Made by a program: the position numbers and the translations under genes. This document shows positions 24,101 to 31,886 of a stretch of 37,091 nucleotides of DNA, one piece after another. The stretch's first letter is position 1; each line of letters opens with the position of its first letter. The stretch is from Clostridia bacterium (GTDB lineage Bacteria > Bacillota > Clostridia > Oscillospirales > CAG-382): the NCBI GenBank assembly GCA_017466805.1, contig JAFTTN010000015.1, forward strand, positions 1 through 37,091, given 5' to 3'. The notes below the pieces were generated by a model. The model ran no database searches and was not told where the DNA came from. It saw nothing but the letters and a program-made list of their open reading frames with translations.

Positions 24101-26577
24101 TTTTCGATTTTGACTGCGTAATTCGAACAAAATTCAAGCACGCATTTTCGGCTTGCCGTATCGATAAGCTCGTTGCCCACGGCAAGATACCCATCGCCGT
24201 AGCAGAGCGGAACACCGTCTATCGACCTGCCGATATCGAATATGGAAAGTGTATCGTTTATCGGGTCGTAAATTCTGGCAAGCCTATCCGAAGAGGGTGC
24301 AAGCAGGCAGAAAAGACCGTTTGAGTAATAAACGAGCTCGGGCGTGAAGGAAAATCTGCGTATATCCTCGAAGCTGCCGTCGAGCGATATTTTTCGCATC
24401 ATATTGTTGCCGAAGCCGTAGATTTCGTTTTCGGCGTAGATATAGTAGCTCGATTCGCCTATAAAGCCGAGGCTTTGCGCCGCTTCCTCGCCCGAAAGCG
24501 CGTTTTTGCGGTCGAGCAGGGTTATACCGCCTTCGCTGAACAGAATTAGGTATTCTTCGGTAAAGGCGTGGCTGTAAACACGCTCGATAGGCAGGAAATA
24601 GGCGTATTGCTCGGGCAGGCTTATATCGTAAATGCGCGCGCCGACGAGCGATTCGCCGTAGAGGCAGAAATATCGATTTTCGGAATCGACTGCGGCGGAA
24701 GCGTTTTCGTAATCGGTTAAATAGCTGCTTGCGTGGGGGAAATCGAGCTCGAAGGCATATTCCTCCGAAATCGCGCCGTCGATGCTTTTCACTGTAAGCG
24801 TGTGGCTTCCGCTTTCGCACACCGCCGCTTCACCGAAGATTTCGACTCCGTCGAGCTCGGCATAGCCGTTGCCGATTATTTTGATTTCAATGGGTGAGTT
24901 ATAAACACCGCCGTTTTCGACACCGTATACGGCGGGAAGCGAATATTGCAGGTCGATCGTTTTTTCCAAACGCTCGTCACCGTCGGTCAGCACGAATTCG
25001 TGTCTGCCCGTGGTGGAAATACGGTCGCCCGAAAGATAGGGGAAGCCGTCGAGAAGTGCGGTTCCGCGGGCGAATTCGAAGCAAGCAAAGGTGGCGAATT
25101 TTTTGAACTCGTAGGAAAGCGGGTCGTAATCGAGGATAAACACCATGCTTCTTTCGCTTTTACCGTCGACTACGGTGATTATATGTCTGCCGCTTTCGAT
25201 AACCGTTTCGCCGTCCTCGAACGGCTCGCCGTCGAGCGTGGCGGTGCCGCGGTTAAAGCCGATACGGACGCTGTCGGAATATCTGCCCAAATTGCTTATG
25301 CCGGTAATTATCGGGAGCGACGCACGCGTTACCACTGTGCTTGCGTTTATTATGCCGTAGCCGAGCTCGTCGGTGCGCTTGTTGCCGCAGGTATCGATTA
25401 TCAGCGCCAAAAATTCATCTCCGCCGAAGCGCGCTGTGCCCGCTTTCGTTGCAGCGAGCGCGGCGATACCGCTTACTATCGCGCAGGAATAGCTTGTGCC
25501 CGAATCGGTACGGTAGACCGATGCGCCGAGCTCATCGACATAGGGAAGGGTTAAAAGCTCGCCGTTCACCGCAACGTCGACCGCATCGTTATATTGCGAA
25601 AAATCGCTTCTTTCGCCGTTTTCGTTGCAGGATGCGACCGATATAACGTTATCGTAGGATGCGGGATAGCTTTTTTGGTCGGCGTAGGGGCGGTTGCCGC
25701 CGTTGCCTGCCGCCGAGATAAGTATACAGCCCTTTTCGGCGGCGTAGTTTACCGCGTCCTCCTCGGCGTACGAGAAGGAATAACCGCCGATAGACATATT
25801 TATTATTTTTGCGCCTGCATCTGCGGCGAAGCGGATTCCTGCGATAAGGTCGGAGGAATAAATGGTGGTGCCGCCGGTAGAAACCTTTACCGGAAGCACG
25901 GTCACGCCGTGTGCGACGCCCGCAATGCCAAGTCCGTTATCCGCCTGCGCGGCGATAATGCCTATAACTCCGGTGCCGTGGCCGACCGCATCGCCATCGA
26001 CGTAGGCGGTTTTGGTGACCGCGTCGTAGCCGGGAAGCAGATTAATGCCGGCAATATCCTCGTGCGTGCGGTTTACGCCGGTATCGAGCACCGCTACGAT
26101 AATATCGCTGCTTGCCTTTACGCTGTCCCAAGCGGTGTTTATCCCCGCGGATTCATATACGGGAAGCGCAACCGGATCGTTTGTAAGTGCGAGTGATTCG
26201 CGCGCGAAATCGGGCTCGTAATAATCGATAATATCGCCGTGCGATTTAAAAAAGTCTTTGCTTTCCAATGAGATTGCGAAAATGCGCTGTTCGCTTTCGG
26301 CAAGCAGGCGGTAGGGAATGCCGTTAAGCACGCTTTCGATTTTTTCGAGCTCGGTATTTTTTTTGAACTGCACGATATAGCGTTGGCTTTCGGGCAGGGG
26401 GGATACAGCCTCGCCTTTCGTATTGCCGTTGCCGAGCGCCGATTCTATAGCCGATTCACGTTGGGTATCGGCCTGCTCGAACGGCGATTTGGGCGCAAAA
26501 AGAACGCCGCCCGCTACGCACAGTGCAGGCAGAAGCGTTAGAAGTATTAAAATCAACGCTACCGTTCTTTTCGTCAT
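21136..26577 (-). CDS. Membrane-anchored S8 subtilisin-like protease with dockerin and cohesin-like domains
   Basis: This 1813-residue surface protein starts with a hydrophobic signal (7-27), then an inhibitor-like propeptide (about 66-125) and an S8 catalytic domain (about 140-415) with intact D165 (VLDTG), H200 (GHGTG), N292 and S362 (GTSYS). Next come three immunoglobulin-like LDG repeats (424-613), a long beta-rich, propeller-like part (about 615-1150), a fourth LDG repeat (about 1157-1219) and a BIG2 domain (about 1224-1305). A dockerin follows (about 1386-1441, loops DCDGDGYISAYD and DVNGNGITADND), then a cohesin-like domain (about 1455-1575), two cadherin-like sandwiches and a C-terminal membrane helix (about 1778-1800) with a basic tail. 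There is no LPXTG motif. The ribosome site is weak. It follows trmN6 by eight bases. The proteolytic call is firm; the cohesin call is moderate. Confidence 0.9.
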   Translation of the reverse strand: MTKRTVALILILLTLLPALCVAGGVLFAPKSPFEQADTQRESAIESALGNGNTKGEAVSPLPESQRYIVQFKKNTELEKIESVLNGIPYRLLAESEQRIFAISLESKDFFKSHGDIIDYYEPDFARESLALTNDPVALPVYESAGINTAWDSVKASSDIIVAVLDTGVNRTHEDIAGINLLPGYDAVTKTAYVDGDAVGHGTGVIGIIAAQADNGLGIAGVAHGVTVLPVKVSTGGTTIYSSDLIAGIRFAADAGAKIINMSIGGYSFSYAEEDAVNYAAEKGCILISAAGNGGNRPYADQKSYPASYDNVISVASCNENGERSDFSQYNDAVDVAVNGELLTLPYVDELGASVYRTDSGTSYSCAIVSGIAALAATKAGTARFGGDEFLALIIDTCGNKRTDELGYGIINASTVVTRASLPIITGISNLGRYSDSVRIGFNRGTATLDGEPFEDGETVIESGRHIITVVDGKSERSMVFILDYDPLSYEFKKFATFACFEFARGTALLDGFPYLSGDRISTTGRHEFVLTDGDERLEKTIDLQYSLPAVYGVENGGVYNSPIEIKIIGNGYAELDGVEIFGEAAVCESGSHTLTVKSIDGAISEEYAFELDFPHASSYLTDYENASAAVDSENRYFCLYGESLVGARIYDISLPEQYAYFLPIERVYSHAFTEEYLILFSEGGITLLDRKNALSGEEAAQSLGFIGESSYYIYAENEIYGFGNNMMRKISLDGSFEDIRRFSFTPELVYYSNGLFCLLAPSSDRLARIYDPINDTLSIFDIGRSIDGVPLCYGDGYLAVGNELIDTASRKCVLEFCSNYAVKIENGLLYTDNRIIEISTGKELGSFAYQLSDIEISENRVYLFGTEAVMTVIDEGVEGIAKYGAAVRCEYTLSPPEQINPYRTDVFYSPYSKVLSAKASGETVFLLFSDKNSLCGFSSADFGEQASVPLRFSPKKLFVSGGYVAVCFEERSEIYLAPESSLSDGVYINLPAICDSAAVANGRLYAVSGGRITHCLPDGSNVAITSIRASSVDSDGERLYVLDDDSLSVYNENLLLLGSVQTNAKDFVLGKGVAVGGVVYDPTLNAEFAHLDGEILTVSNSAIITEDGVFDLVNSQYIGTLGLESPKAAAVTSSNSVVSFGNALVSVCSFGNGIPVTQSPEIRGITESSIYIDSVVIEYSHGIGYLDGKPFESGSAASGAGTHTFLVSLPCGRSVSVNFTIEANIEAIEFLVGDRIMSVGETVTLRVKYLPEGAGSVPAVFQCDSDGITISESGVITANKIGVYTVTALAETDYSSFRASCIITVRDDLLVFNGESGLRIDRNSGLAIGIPPATDSSSLLSQLINPNGVSVTDKDGRQKSGVIGTGDKIVLTKNGEVTDTLTAVVPGDCDGDGYISAYDIYIHERILRGQSYESAFIAAADVNGNGITADNDHRALKNLILRPGESNAATPPENLFGLSSVQTLTYIESGSVIDVAICISGCKYTRGVSGVLEISEGLEFIEAEAAGWEIGAKDIGNGKISFFAHGNNGENCEKAFKVLLVLRFRVTAEAGSTVEFASNGFTASFKDGCKTVRFEPSSSFVYGVPEGEFNIAFHNAQSFVFDPEKYDYTAVIPYNSALADISVTRKADFDVAVSGLVIDDTGKGTVSISVTDKNGSTTLYTIRVRRDDEPRFDTNCRLATLEIEGHRLSPLFNPDILDYSVSVPYGTEKINLYCVAQSPSARVIIGDTTLKGSVTPITITVGSPDGESLTYTVYVNILPPIVESSEQSLPDDTNDGISLVTVLAIIGALVFAAAVITMYIKLAKRDEELRNKE

Positions 26578-26585
26578 TCTTTAAA

Positions 26586-27314
26586 TCAAAATCTTTCGTA
26601 TATTCTTTGCATTTCCTCGGTTTGCGAGGTATGCGATTCATCGGTATAAATCAAAAGGTCGTTTTCGTAAATCAGACCCTCGCGCCCGTCCTTGCGGCCT
26701 TCGACAAGAATAAGCGAGGGCTTTTTGCCTGCCGACGCGGTCACCGCGCGCAGACGCTTCGGCTCGATTTTGTTGGCACGCATGGCACAAAGCAGGTTTA
26801 CCAGCCTATCTGGGCGGTATACGGCAAAAAAGCTGCCGCCGCTTTTAAGGCACCAGGCTGCCGCTTGGCAAAACATATCGATCCCGCCCGAGATTTCGCG
26901 CCGTGCGATATTAAGCGGGGTGCTTTCGTTTTCGGCGCCGCAATCGGCACGCATATACGGCGGGTTGGTTACCACGTAATCGGCCCTGCCGCTTTCGAAA
27001 AGCGATTTGTAATCGGCGGCGCTGCCGCAGATTATTTTAAAGCTTTCGCCATATCCGTTCGCGCGCGCGTTTTCGGCGGCGAGAGAAGCGTATTCGGGCT
27101 GAAGCTCGAGCCCGCAAAAGCTTGCTTTACTGCCCGAAGCGAGCATTAACAAGGGGATAACCCCCGAGCCTGTGCCGAGGTCGATACAAGTGCCGCGCTT
27201 TGCGGCGGATGCAAAATCGGCAAGCAGCAAAGCGTCGGTCCCGAATCGGATGCCGCCCTCGAGCTCCTTTAACAGCAGGTTTGCGTTTATTCGGTTTTCG
27301 TAAAGCTCTGCCAT
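26586..27314 (-). CDS. trmN6: tRNA1(Val) adenine-37 N6-methyltransferase-like protein
   Basis: This 242-residue class I methyltransferase has the SAM-binding motif CIDLGTGSGVIPLL (43-56) and the N6-adenine catalytic motif NPPY (117-120). The N-terminal RFGTDALLLADF is typical of the TrmN6/YfiC family, which methylates A37 of tRNA1(Val) in Escherichia coli. Length fits the family. Clostridial members are often found near rsmI or yabA; neither is here. The ATG has GGGGTATT upstream. It is probably the first gene of a two-gene unit with the S8 protease, an odd pairing that may only be read-through. Confidence 0.85.
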   Translation of the reverse strand: MAELYENRINANLLLKELEGGIRFGTDALLLADFASAAKRGTCIDLGTGSGVIPLLMLASGSKASFCGLELQPEYASLAAENARANGYGESFKIICGSAADYKSLFESGRADYVVTNPPYMRADCGAENESTPLNIARREISGGIDMFCQAAAWCLKSGGSFFAVYRPDRLVNLLCAMRANKIEPKRLRAVTASAGKKPSLILVEGRKDGREGLIYENDLLIYTDESHTSQTEEMQRIYERF

Positions 27315-27502
27315 AAATAATACCCCAATGCAACGAAAAAGGTTGCCATATATATTAAACTACATTTATATGAAAAAGTGACACAAAAAGCAGTCTTTTT
27401 ACAATTTGTTTACAACTTTAGAGCGGGCTTGGCGTACAAGACACGTTTTTTGACGGAAATACGCGTATTCTGACGTATTTTGCTGAATTCGGCAGAATAA
27501 CA
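27315..27502. other. Intergenic region upstream of trmN6
   Basis: AT-rich leader. A small hairpin GCAAC/GTTGC (27330-27346) sits just ahead of the trmN6 start. No convincing -35/-10 pair was found, though TATAAA and TATATA boxes are present on the minus strand. Confidence 0.4.
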
Positions 27503-27539
27503 ATAATGCGCCCATAGGGAAAACCTATGAACGCATTAT
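27503..27539 (-). terminator. Terminator of the ferredoxin gene
   Basis: ATAATGCG..CATAGG (27503-27518) pairs with CCTATG..CGCATTAT (27524-27539) with a two-base internal mismatch and a five-base loop. On the minus strand TTGTTATTCTG follows. Confidence 0.7.
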
Positions 27540-27558
27540 CGGGTTTCTGCTCTGGGAT

Positions 27559-27732
27559 TTACGCCTGAGGAGCATCAACGGGACATACGCCTGCGCATGC
27601 GCCGCATTCGATGCAAAGATCAGCGTCGATTACGTACTTGCCGTCGTCACCAACGGTGATAGCGCTTACGGGGCATTCAGCTTCGCAAGTGCCGCAGCCG
27701 ATGCAAGTGTCGTTAACGATAGAATATGCCAT
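27559..27732 (-). CDS. 2[4Fe-4S] ferredoxin
   Basis: This 57-residue clostridial-type ferredoxin has two CxxCxxCxxxCP clusters: C10, C13, C16, C20 and C40, C43, C46, C50. It transfers low-potential electrons in the cytosol, for example for pyruvate:ferredoxin oxidoreductase or hydrogenase. The ATG at 27732 has GGAGG eight bases upstream, and the in-frame GTG nine bases earlier overlaps that site, so I exclude it. It is monocistronic, between its own promoter and terminator. Confidence 0.95.
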   Translation of the reverse strand: MAYSIVNDTCIGCGTCEAECPVSAITVGDDGKYVIDADLCIECGACAGVCPVDAPQA

Positions 27733-27760
27733 GGTATACACCTCCGTATTTATTACTTAC

Positions 27761-27789
27761 GTTATATCACATTTATTTTCGAATTTCAA
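27761..27789 (-). promoter_or_regulatory. Sigma-A promoter of the ferredoxin gene
   Basis: TTGAAA (27784-27789), 17 bases, TATAAC (27761-27766) on the minus strand, preceded by an extended TGTGA. It lies 29 bases ahead of the start. Confidence 0.8.
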
Positions 27790-27829
27790 TAGCATAACGC
27801 GGGTTTTAAGCAAATTAATAAACAATTTT

Positions 27830-29116
27830 TTACTCAAACGCCTTTTCGAGCGCTTGCTTTAGGTCGGCAAGGATATCGTTTATATCCTCGATTCCGACAG
27901 AAATTCTTATAAGTCCGCCGTCGATTCCCGCTTTTACAAGCATTTCATCGCTTAGCTGGCGGTGGGTGGAGCTTGCGGGATGAAGCACGCAGGAGTGCAC
28001 GGTTGCAACGTGGACCGCGTTTACGAACAGCGAAAGCGAATTCATAAATCTTTCGGCCTTTTCTCTGCCGCCTTTTATGCAGAAGGAAACGACGCCGCAG
28101 CAGCCCTTGGGAAGATATTTCTTTGCCAATTCGTTATATTTGTTGCTTTCGAGCCCTGCATAGTTGACGTATTCGGCATAGCCGCTGTCTTCGAGATATT
28201 TTGCAACGGTAAGGGCGTTTTCGCAATGGCGCGCAAGGCGTACGTCGAGCGTTTGCATACCCAAATCGAGCAGGAACGCCGCCTGTGCGGTGGGGTAAAC
28301 GCCGAAGTCACGCATTAGCTGAACGCGCATTTTGGTTATATAGGCGAGCTTGCCGAAGGATTCGGTGTAAACTATGCCGTGGTAGGATTCGTCGGGCGTG
28401 CAAAGGCCTTGGAATTTATCGTTTTGAGTCCAATCGAAATTGCCGCTGTCGACAACGCAGCCGCCGAGCTGAACGGCGTGTCCGTCCATATACTTCGTGG
28501 TGGAGAGCACGACTATATCCGCACCGAAATCGATAGGTCTGCAAAGCACGCCGGTGGCAAAGGTGTTATCTACGATAAGCGGAATGCCGGCATCGTGCGC
28601 AACCCTTGCGATACGTTCGGTGTCGAACACCGAAAGCGCGGGATTTGCAATGGTTTCACCGAATATAAGCTTGGTGTTGGGCCGGATTAAAGCCGCCAAT
28701 TCCTCGCTCGGAATATCCTGGTCGAAAAAGGTGCAATCGATACCGAAGCGGCGAAGCGTTACGTTGAAAAGGTTGGTGGTGCCGCCATAGATTTTCGAGG
28801 AAACGAGAATATGGTCGCCTGCCGATGCGATGTTTACGATAGCCAAAAAGCTTGCCGCTTGGCCCGAGCTCGTGCAGAGCGCGCCGACGCCGCCCTCCAA
28901 ATCGGCGATTTTGCTTTCGACGCAGGCAACCGTCGGGTTGGATATGCGCGAATACATATGTCCGTCTGCGGTGAGGTCGAACAGCTTGCCGATTTCGGTA
29001 GGGGAGGAATAGGAATAGGTTGTGCTTTGATATATGGGCAGAGCGAGCGGCTCGCCGTTTTGGGGCTCGTAGCCCGAGTGAATGCATTTGGTTGCGGGGG
29101 AATAGTTCTTTTTCAT
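27830..29116 (-). CDS. metY: O-acetylhomoserine sulfhydrylase-type PLP enzyme
   Basis: This 428-residue Cys/Met metabolism PLP enzyme is most like O-acetylhomoserine (thiol)-lyase, which makes homocysteine from O-acetylhomoserine and sulfide. The PLP lysine is K208 in STTKYMDGHA. SSGQAA (83-88) binds the cofactor phosphate, and YSRISNPT (55-62) and DNTFAT (183-188) are family signatures. The insert around 217-240 and the length over 420 favour MetY over cystathionine gamma-synthase or lyase (about 380-400). Methionine gamma-lyase is a less likely alternative. It follows the LCP-like gene by 12 bases on the same strand, so it may share its promoter. I see no S-box, T-box or other methionine riboswitch upstream. 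Confidence 0.85.
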   Translation of the reverse strand: MKKNYSPATKCIHSGYEPQNGEPLALPIYQSTTYSYSSPTEIGKLFDLTADGHMYSRISNPTVACVESKIADLEGGVGALCTSSGQAASFLAIVNIASAGDHILVSSKIYGGTTNLFNVTLRRFGIDCTFFDQDIPSEELAALIRPNTKLIFGETIANPALSVFDTERIARVAHDAGIPLIVDNTFATGVLCRPIDFGADIVVLSTTKYMDGHAVQLGGCVVDSGNFDWTQNDKFQGLCTPDESYHGIVYTESFGKLAYITKMRVQLMRDFGVYPTAQAAFLLDLGMQTLDVRLARHCENALTVAKYLEDSGYAEYVNYAGLESNKYNELAKKYLPKGCCGVVSFCIKGGREKAERFMNSLSLFVNAVHVATVHSCVLHPASSTHRQLSDEMLVKAGIDGGLIRISVGIEDINDILADLKQALEKAFE

Positions 29117-29128
29117 TTTGCGCCTCTG

Positions 29129-30103
29129 TTATTTTTTATAGCTTCCGTCCAAATCGCGCAGCTTTACTACAGCTGTTTCCCAATTGGAAGGATAAGTGGT
29201 TTCGTGCAGCATAAAATTATCGTACGAGAAGATGGTTTCCAAATGGCCGCTTGCCGCATCGAGAGTGAGGTTGGTTTCGCAGTTTTTAAGCACCTTCGAC
29301 ATGGTTTCGGTGCTCTTTAACGCGTTTTCCGAAGCGAAGAACTGCTTTATTACCGATCTTGCAATCTGCGAATAGAGTGCGTTGTATTCGCTGCCGTCTG
29401 TCGAGGGGTTGTATTCGAGAAGCCAATCGAGCTTGGATTTGCCGTTTAACTGCTCGTTAAGAAGCACTCTGCCGTCGACGTTGGAAATGGTAACGTAATA
29501 ATCGTCGGGGTAGGGCTGACCGACAACGGGGATATAATCGGCATACGCGGGGTTGACGATTATAATGTCCTCGTTAAGCGTAACGCTTGCGCCGGGGATA
29601 AGCTTTGCCATTGCTCGAACGCCGTCGCGGTTAAAGCGCAGGCAATATTTGGTTTCGATACCCGTCATTGCCGAAGCGGTCTGGCAGATTGCTTCGGGCG
29701 TCATCGTGGCGAAAAGGTCGCCGACCGGCATCATCGAGCCGACCTCGTTATAGTTTTTAAGAGTCGAGGGGATAGAGCAATATATAAATTGCTTGGTTTT
29801 GCCGTTGGAATCGATAAACACGGTGTTTACCGCGCTTCCCTTCGAATCGACGCACATTATCATCGCGGTGAACACGTCGCCGTTTTCGTCGTAATCGTCG
29901 GGCACGACGACGGGTGCGGAGCTTTCGGGCTCGCTCGTATCGCCGGAAATATCCTCGCTCGTATCGCCCGAGGTTTCTTGGCCCATATCCTCGAAATTAA
30001 CTATATCGGACACCCAGGGATAGATAAATTTAAGACCTACGAAGCCGAACACCAGCAGGCAGACCGCGAAGGTGATGAAAAAATTCTTGAATGCAGAGGA
30101 CAA
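29129..30103 (-). CDS. Membrane-anchored LytR-CpsA-Psr (LCP)-like protein
   Basis: This 324-residue protein has one N-terminal membrane helix (7-27), a serine/threonine/aspartate-rich stalk (about 40-75), and an extracellular domain. The domain shows the LCP pattern, with IPSTLKNY, then AMTGIETKYCLRFNRDGVRAM and LIPGASVTLNEDI (about 155-205). LCP enzymes attach undecaprenyl-linked polymers to peptidoglycan. The usual cluster of arginines that bind the lipid pyrophosphate is hard to find, so this may be a divergent or non-catalytic member. I chose a TTG start at 30103 because AAAGGAG lies eight bases upstream and a consensus promoter is 43 bases upstream. A longer frame reading through the promoter is rejected. 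Confidence 0.65.
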   Translation of the reverse strand: MSSAFKNFFITFAVCLLVFGFVGLKFIYPWVSDIVNFEDMGQETSGDTSEDISGDTSEPESSAPVVVPDDYDENGDVFTAMIMCVDSKGSAVNTVFIDSNGKTKQFIYCSIPSTLKNYNEVGSMMPVGDLFATMTPEAICQTASAMTGIETKYCLRFNRDGVRAMAKLIPGASVTLNEDIIIVNPAYADYIPVVGQPYPDDYYVTISNVDGRVLLNEQLNGKSKLDWLLEYNPSTDGSEYNALYSQIARSVIKQFFASENALKSTETMSKVLKNCETNLTLDAASGHLETIFSYDNFMLHETTYPSNWETAVVKLRDLDGSYKK

Positions 30104-30145
30104 AACGTCATCTCCTTTAGTTCGTTTCTCTTGTGTTTCCAAACA

Positions 30146-30174
30146 ATTATACACCAATACCGCCTGTTTGTCAA
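30146..30174 (-). promoter_or_regulatory. Consensus sigma-A promoter for the LCP-like gene
   Basis: On the minus strand TTGACA (30169-30174) and TATAAT (30146-30151) are spaced by 17 bases. The mRNA would start about 30-35 bases ahead of the TTG codon. Confidence 0.9.
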
Positions 30175-30196
30175 TCGAATTGTTTTTTCTTCTCGC

Positions 30197-30225
30197 TTGA
30201 CAATTATGGAATATAAGGTTATAAT
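30197..30225 (+). promoter_or_regulatory. Consensus sigma-A promoter for the solute-binding protein
   Basis: TTGACA (30197-30202), 17 bases, TATAAT (30220-30225), 56 bases ahead of the ATG. It is divergent from the LCP-like promoter, with 22 bases between the -35 boxes. Confidence 0.9.
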
Positions 30226-30281
30226 ATAGAATAATATTAAAGTGCCTGTATGCGCGCTTCGAAAAATTGAAAGGAAAAATT

Positions 30282-31769
30282 ATGAAAAAGCTTTTGATTT
30301 GCCTTCTCGCTATCGTAATGCTCGTGCCGCTTATGGCAGCCTGCAACGGAGGCGAGGATGAATCCTCGGCATCGGATGAATCCAAGGGTCTTACCCTTAC
30401 CACTCCCGTAGTCGACTTCGGCGGCAGAGAAATCAACGTGCTTTGCCACCACTTCGGCGCAGGCTCGTCCTCGATTCTCGGCTACACCGGCGAAATCATT
30501 TACGAGGAAGAAAATCCCTCGTCGGTTGACGATGCGAAAAAGCAGGTTGTCGATTACATCGAAACCACCTATAACTGCACTATTAAGGGTGAAATGGTAA
30601 GCGACGCCTCTACCTCCAGCAACGTTCCCGACCTTATCAAAAATCAGGTTACCTCGGGCCTTCACACCTACGATATCTGCTTCGATTCGCTCGGCAGAGC
30701 ATCGACTCTTGCTTTGGAGGATATGATCGTAGATTTGAACTCTGTCGAAACGATCGACCTCACTAAGCCCTGGTGGGACCAGAACGCAGTTAACGACCTT
30801 TCTATCGCAGGAAGGGTATATTTCACCTGCGGCGATATTAATACCTATGACGACCAGGGCACTTGGTGCGTTCTTTTCAACAAGAAGCTCAAGAGCACCC
30901 TTGGTATCGAAGAGGATTTCTACCAGCTCGTTAAGGACAACAAATGGACCTTCGATAAGCTCGTTGAAATCTGCACCGACGATATTACATACGATTCCAC
31001 CGGCGACGGCGTGCTCGATGAATTCGACACCTGGGCGTTCGGCACCGAAACCTACAACATATACGTTCACGTTGTAGCGGCAGGCGAAAAGATTGCGAAG
31101 AAGGGCGACGACGACCTTCCCTATCTTACTCTTTCCAAGGAAACCGAAGCTACCTACACCATTTTGAACGACGTTCTTGAATTCTATAACAACGATAACG
31201 TGGTTATGGTTGCAAACAGCCCGAAGTACGAATCGAAGTACCCCTATCCCCAGAACGTTTGGGAGGCAACCGTTCACAAGTCCTTTGTCGAAGGCAGAGA
31301 GCTCTTCTATATGTGCGGTCTTATTAACGTTGCTTCGTTCAGACAGATGGAGGACGAATTCGGTATTCTTCCCATGCCCAAGTACTACGAAACTCAGGAC
31401 AGATATTACCACACCGTTTCCAAGGATAACGCATCGGTAATGTTCCTTCCCGTTACCCACAGCACCGAGCAGCTTAACGATATCGGCACCTTGATTTCGG
31501 CAATTTCGGAATACTCGATGCATCTCGTTACCCCCGCATACTACGACGTTCAGCTTAAATACCGTGACTCGCGCGATGACGAATCGGGCGAAATGCTCGA
31601 CCTTATCTTCGATTCGCGTACCTTCGACCTTGGCTCCGCATACGGCTGGGGCGGCATTTTGGGTCAGTATATGCTTCTCGATAAGAACGTTGCTTCGCGT
31701 TTTGAAACAAACCTCAGCAAAGCCGAAACCGAGCTTCAGGATATGCTCGAATCGCTTAATTTTCAATAA
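30282..31769 (+). CDS. Extracellular solute-binding lipoprotein of an ABC importer (family 1-like)
   Basis: This 495-residue lipoprotein has a signal peptide with lipobox LMAAC (cysteine at about 20) and a serine-rich linker. The mature part resembles family 1 sugar-binding proteins: an N-terminal DFGGREINVL strand, a central WCVLFNKKL and DNKWTFDKLVEIC region, and a C-terminal YGWGGILGQYM. Family members carry oligosaccharides or related solutes to an ABC permease. No permease or ATPase gene is next to it, so it either serves a distant transporter or senses. AAAGGA precedes the ATG at 30282, and five codons further upstream are non-signal residues. Codon use is strongly biased, which hints at high expression together with the perfect promoter. 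Confidence 0.82.
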   Translation: MKKLLICLLAIVMLVPLMAACNGGEDESSASDESKGLTLTTPVVDFGGREINVLCHHFGAGSSSILGYTGEIIYEEENPSSVDDAKKQVVDYIETTYNCTIKGEMVSDASTSSNVPDLIKNQVTSGLHTYDICFDSLGRASTLALEDMIVDLNSVETIDLTKPWWDQNAVNDLSIAGRVYFTCGDINTYDDQGTWCVLFNKKLKSTLGIEEDFYQLVKDNKWTFDKLVEICTDDITYDSTGDGVLDEFDTWAFGTETYNIYVHVVAAGEKIAKKGDDDLPYLTLSKETEATYTILNDVLEFYNNDNVVMVANSPKYESKYPYPQNVWEATVHKSFVEGRELFYMCGLINVASFRQMEDEFGILPMPKYYETQDRYYHTVSKDNASVMFLPVTHSTEQLNDIGTLISAISEYSMHLVTPAYYDVQLKYRDSRDDESGEMLDLIFDSRTFDLGSAYGWGGILGQYMLLDKNVASRFETNLSKAETELQDMLESLNFQ

Positions 31770-31787
31770 TCAATAAGCTTGTTATAT

Positions 31788-31819
31788 TCTGCTCCCGCCG
31801 TTTTTTCGGCGGGGGCAGA
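31788..31819 (+). terminator. Strong hairpin after the solute-binding protein
   Basis: TCTGCTCCCGCCG pairs with CGGCGGGGGCAGA (one G-T pair) around a loop of six T. The stem is very GC-rich, but no T run follows, so it may also stabilise the mRNA 3' end. Confidence 0.65.
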
Positions 31820-31841
31820 AAGCAACCTTGGAGGTATTTAT

Positions 31842-31886
31842 TTGCATATTCAATCAAGCCAATCGGCAATCGGTTTGCCTGCTTGA
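31842..31886 (+). CDS. Possible 14-codon leader peptide ahead of uppP
   Basis: TTG at 31842 has GGAGG eight bases upstream (TTGGAGG). It reads LHIQSSQSAIGLPA and stops at TGA (31884-31886). The frame lies inside a nested stem-loop: 31846-31853 pairs with 31883-31890, and GGCAA (31865-31869) pairs with TTGCC (31875-31879). The stop codon falls in the closing arm, so translation would open the structure. This is inferred; it may be chance. Confidence 0.35.
   Translation: MHIQSSQSAIGLPA

Noticed and set aside
27733-29116. Methionine-related riboswitch upstream of metY
   Set aside because: Only 12 bases separate it from the LCP-like gene and the leader before that gene is too short for an S-box or T-box.
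29129-30436. Longer LCP-like frame beginning at 30436
   Set aside because: It would read through two perfect promoters and the divergent gene's leader; TTG at 30103 has the ribosome site.
30237-31766. Long minus-strand frame opposite the solute-binding protein
   Set aside because: It is a mirror of strong codon bias in the plus-strand gene; the plus strand has promoter, ribosome site and lipobox.
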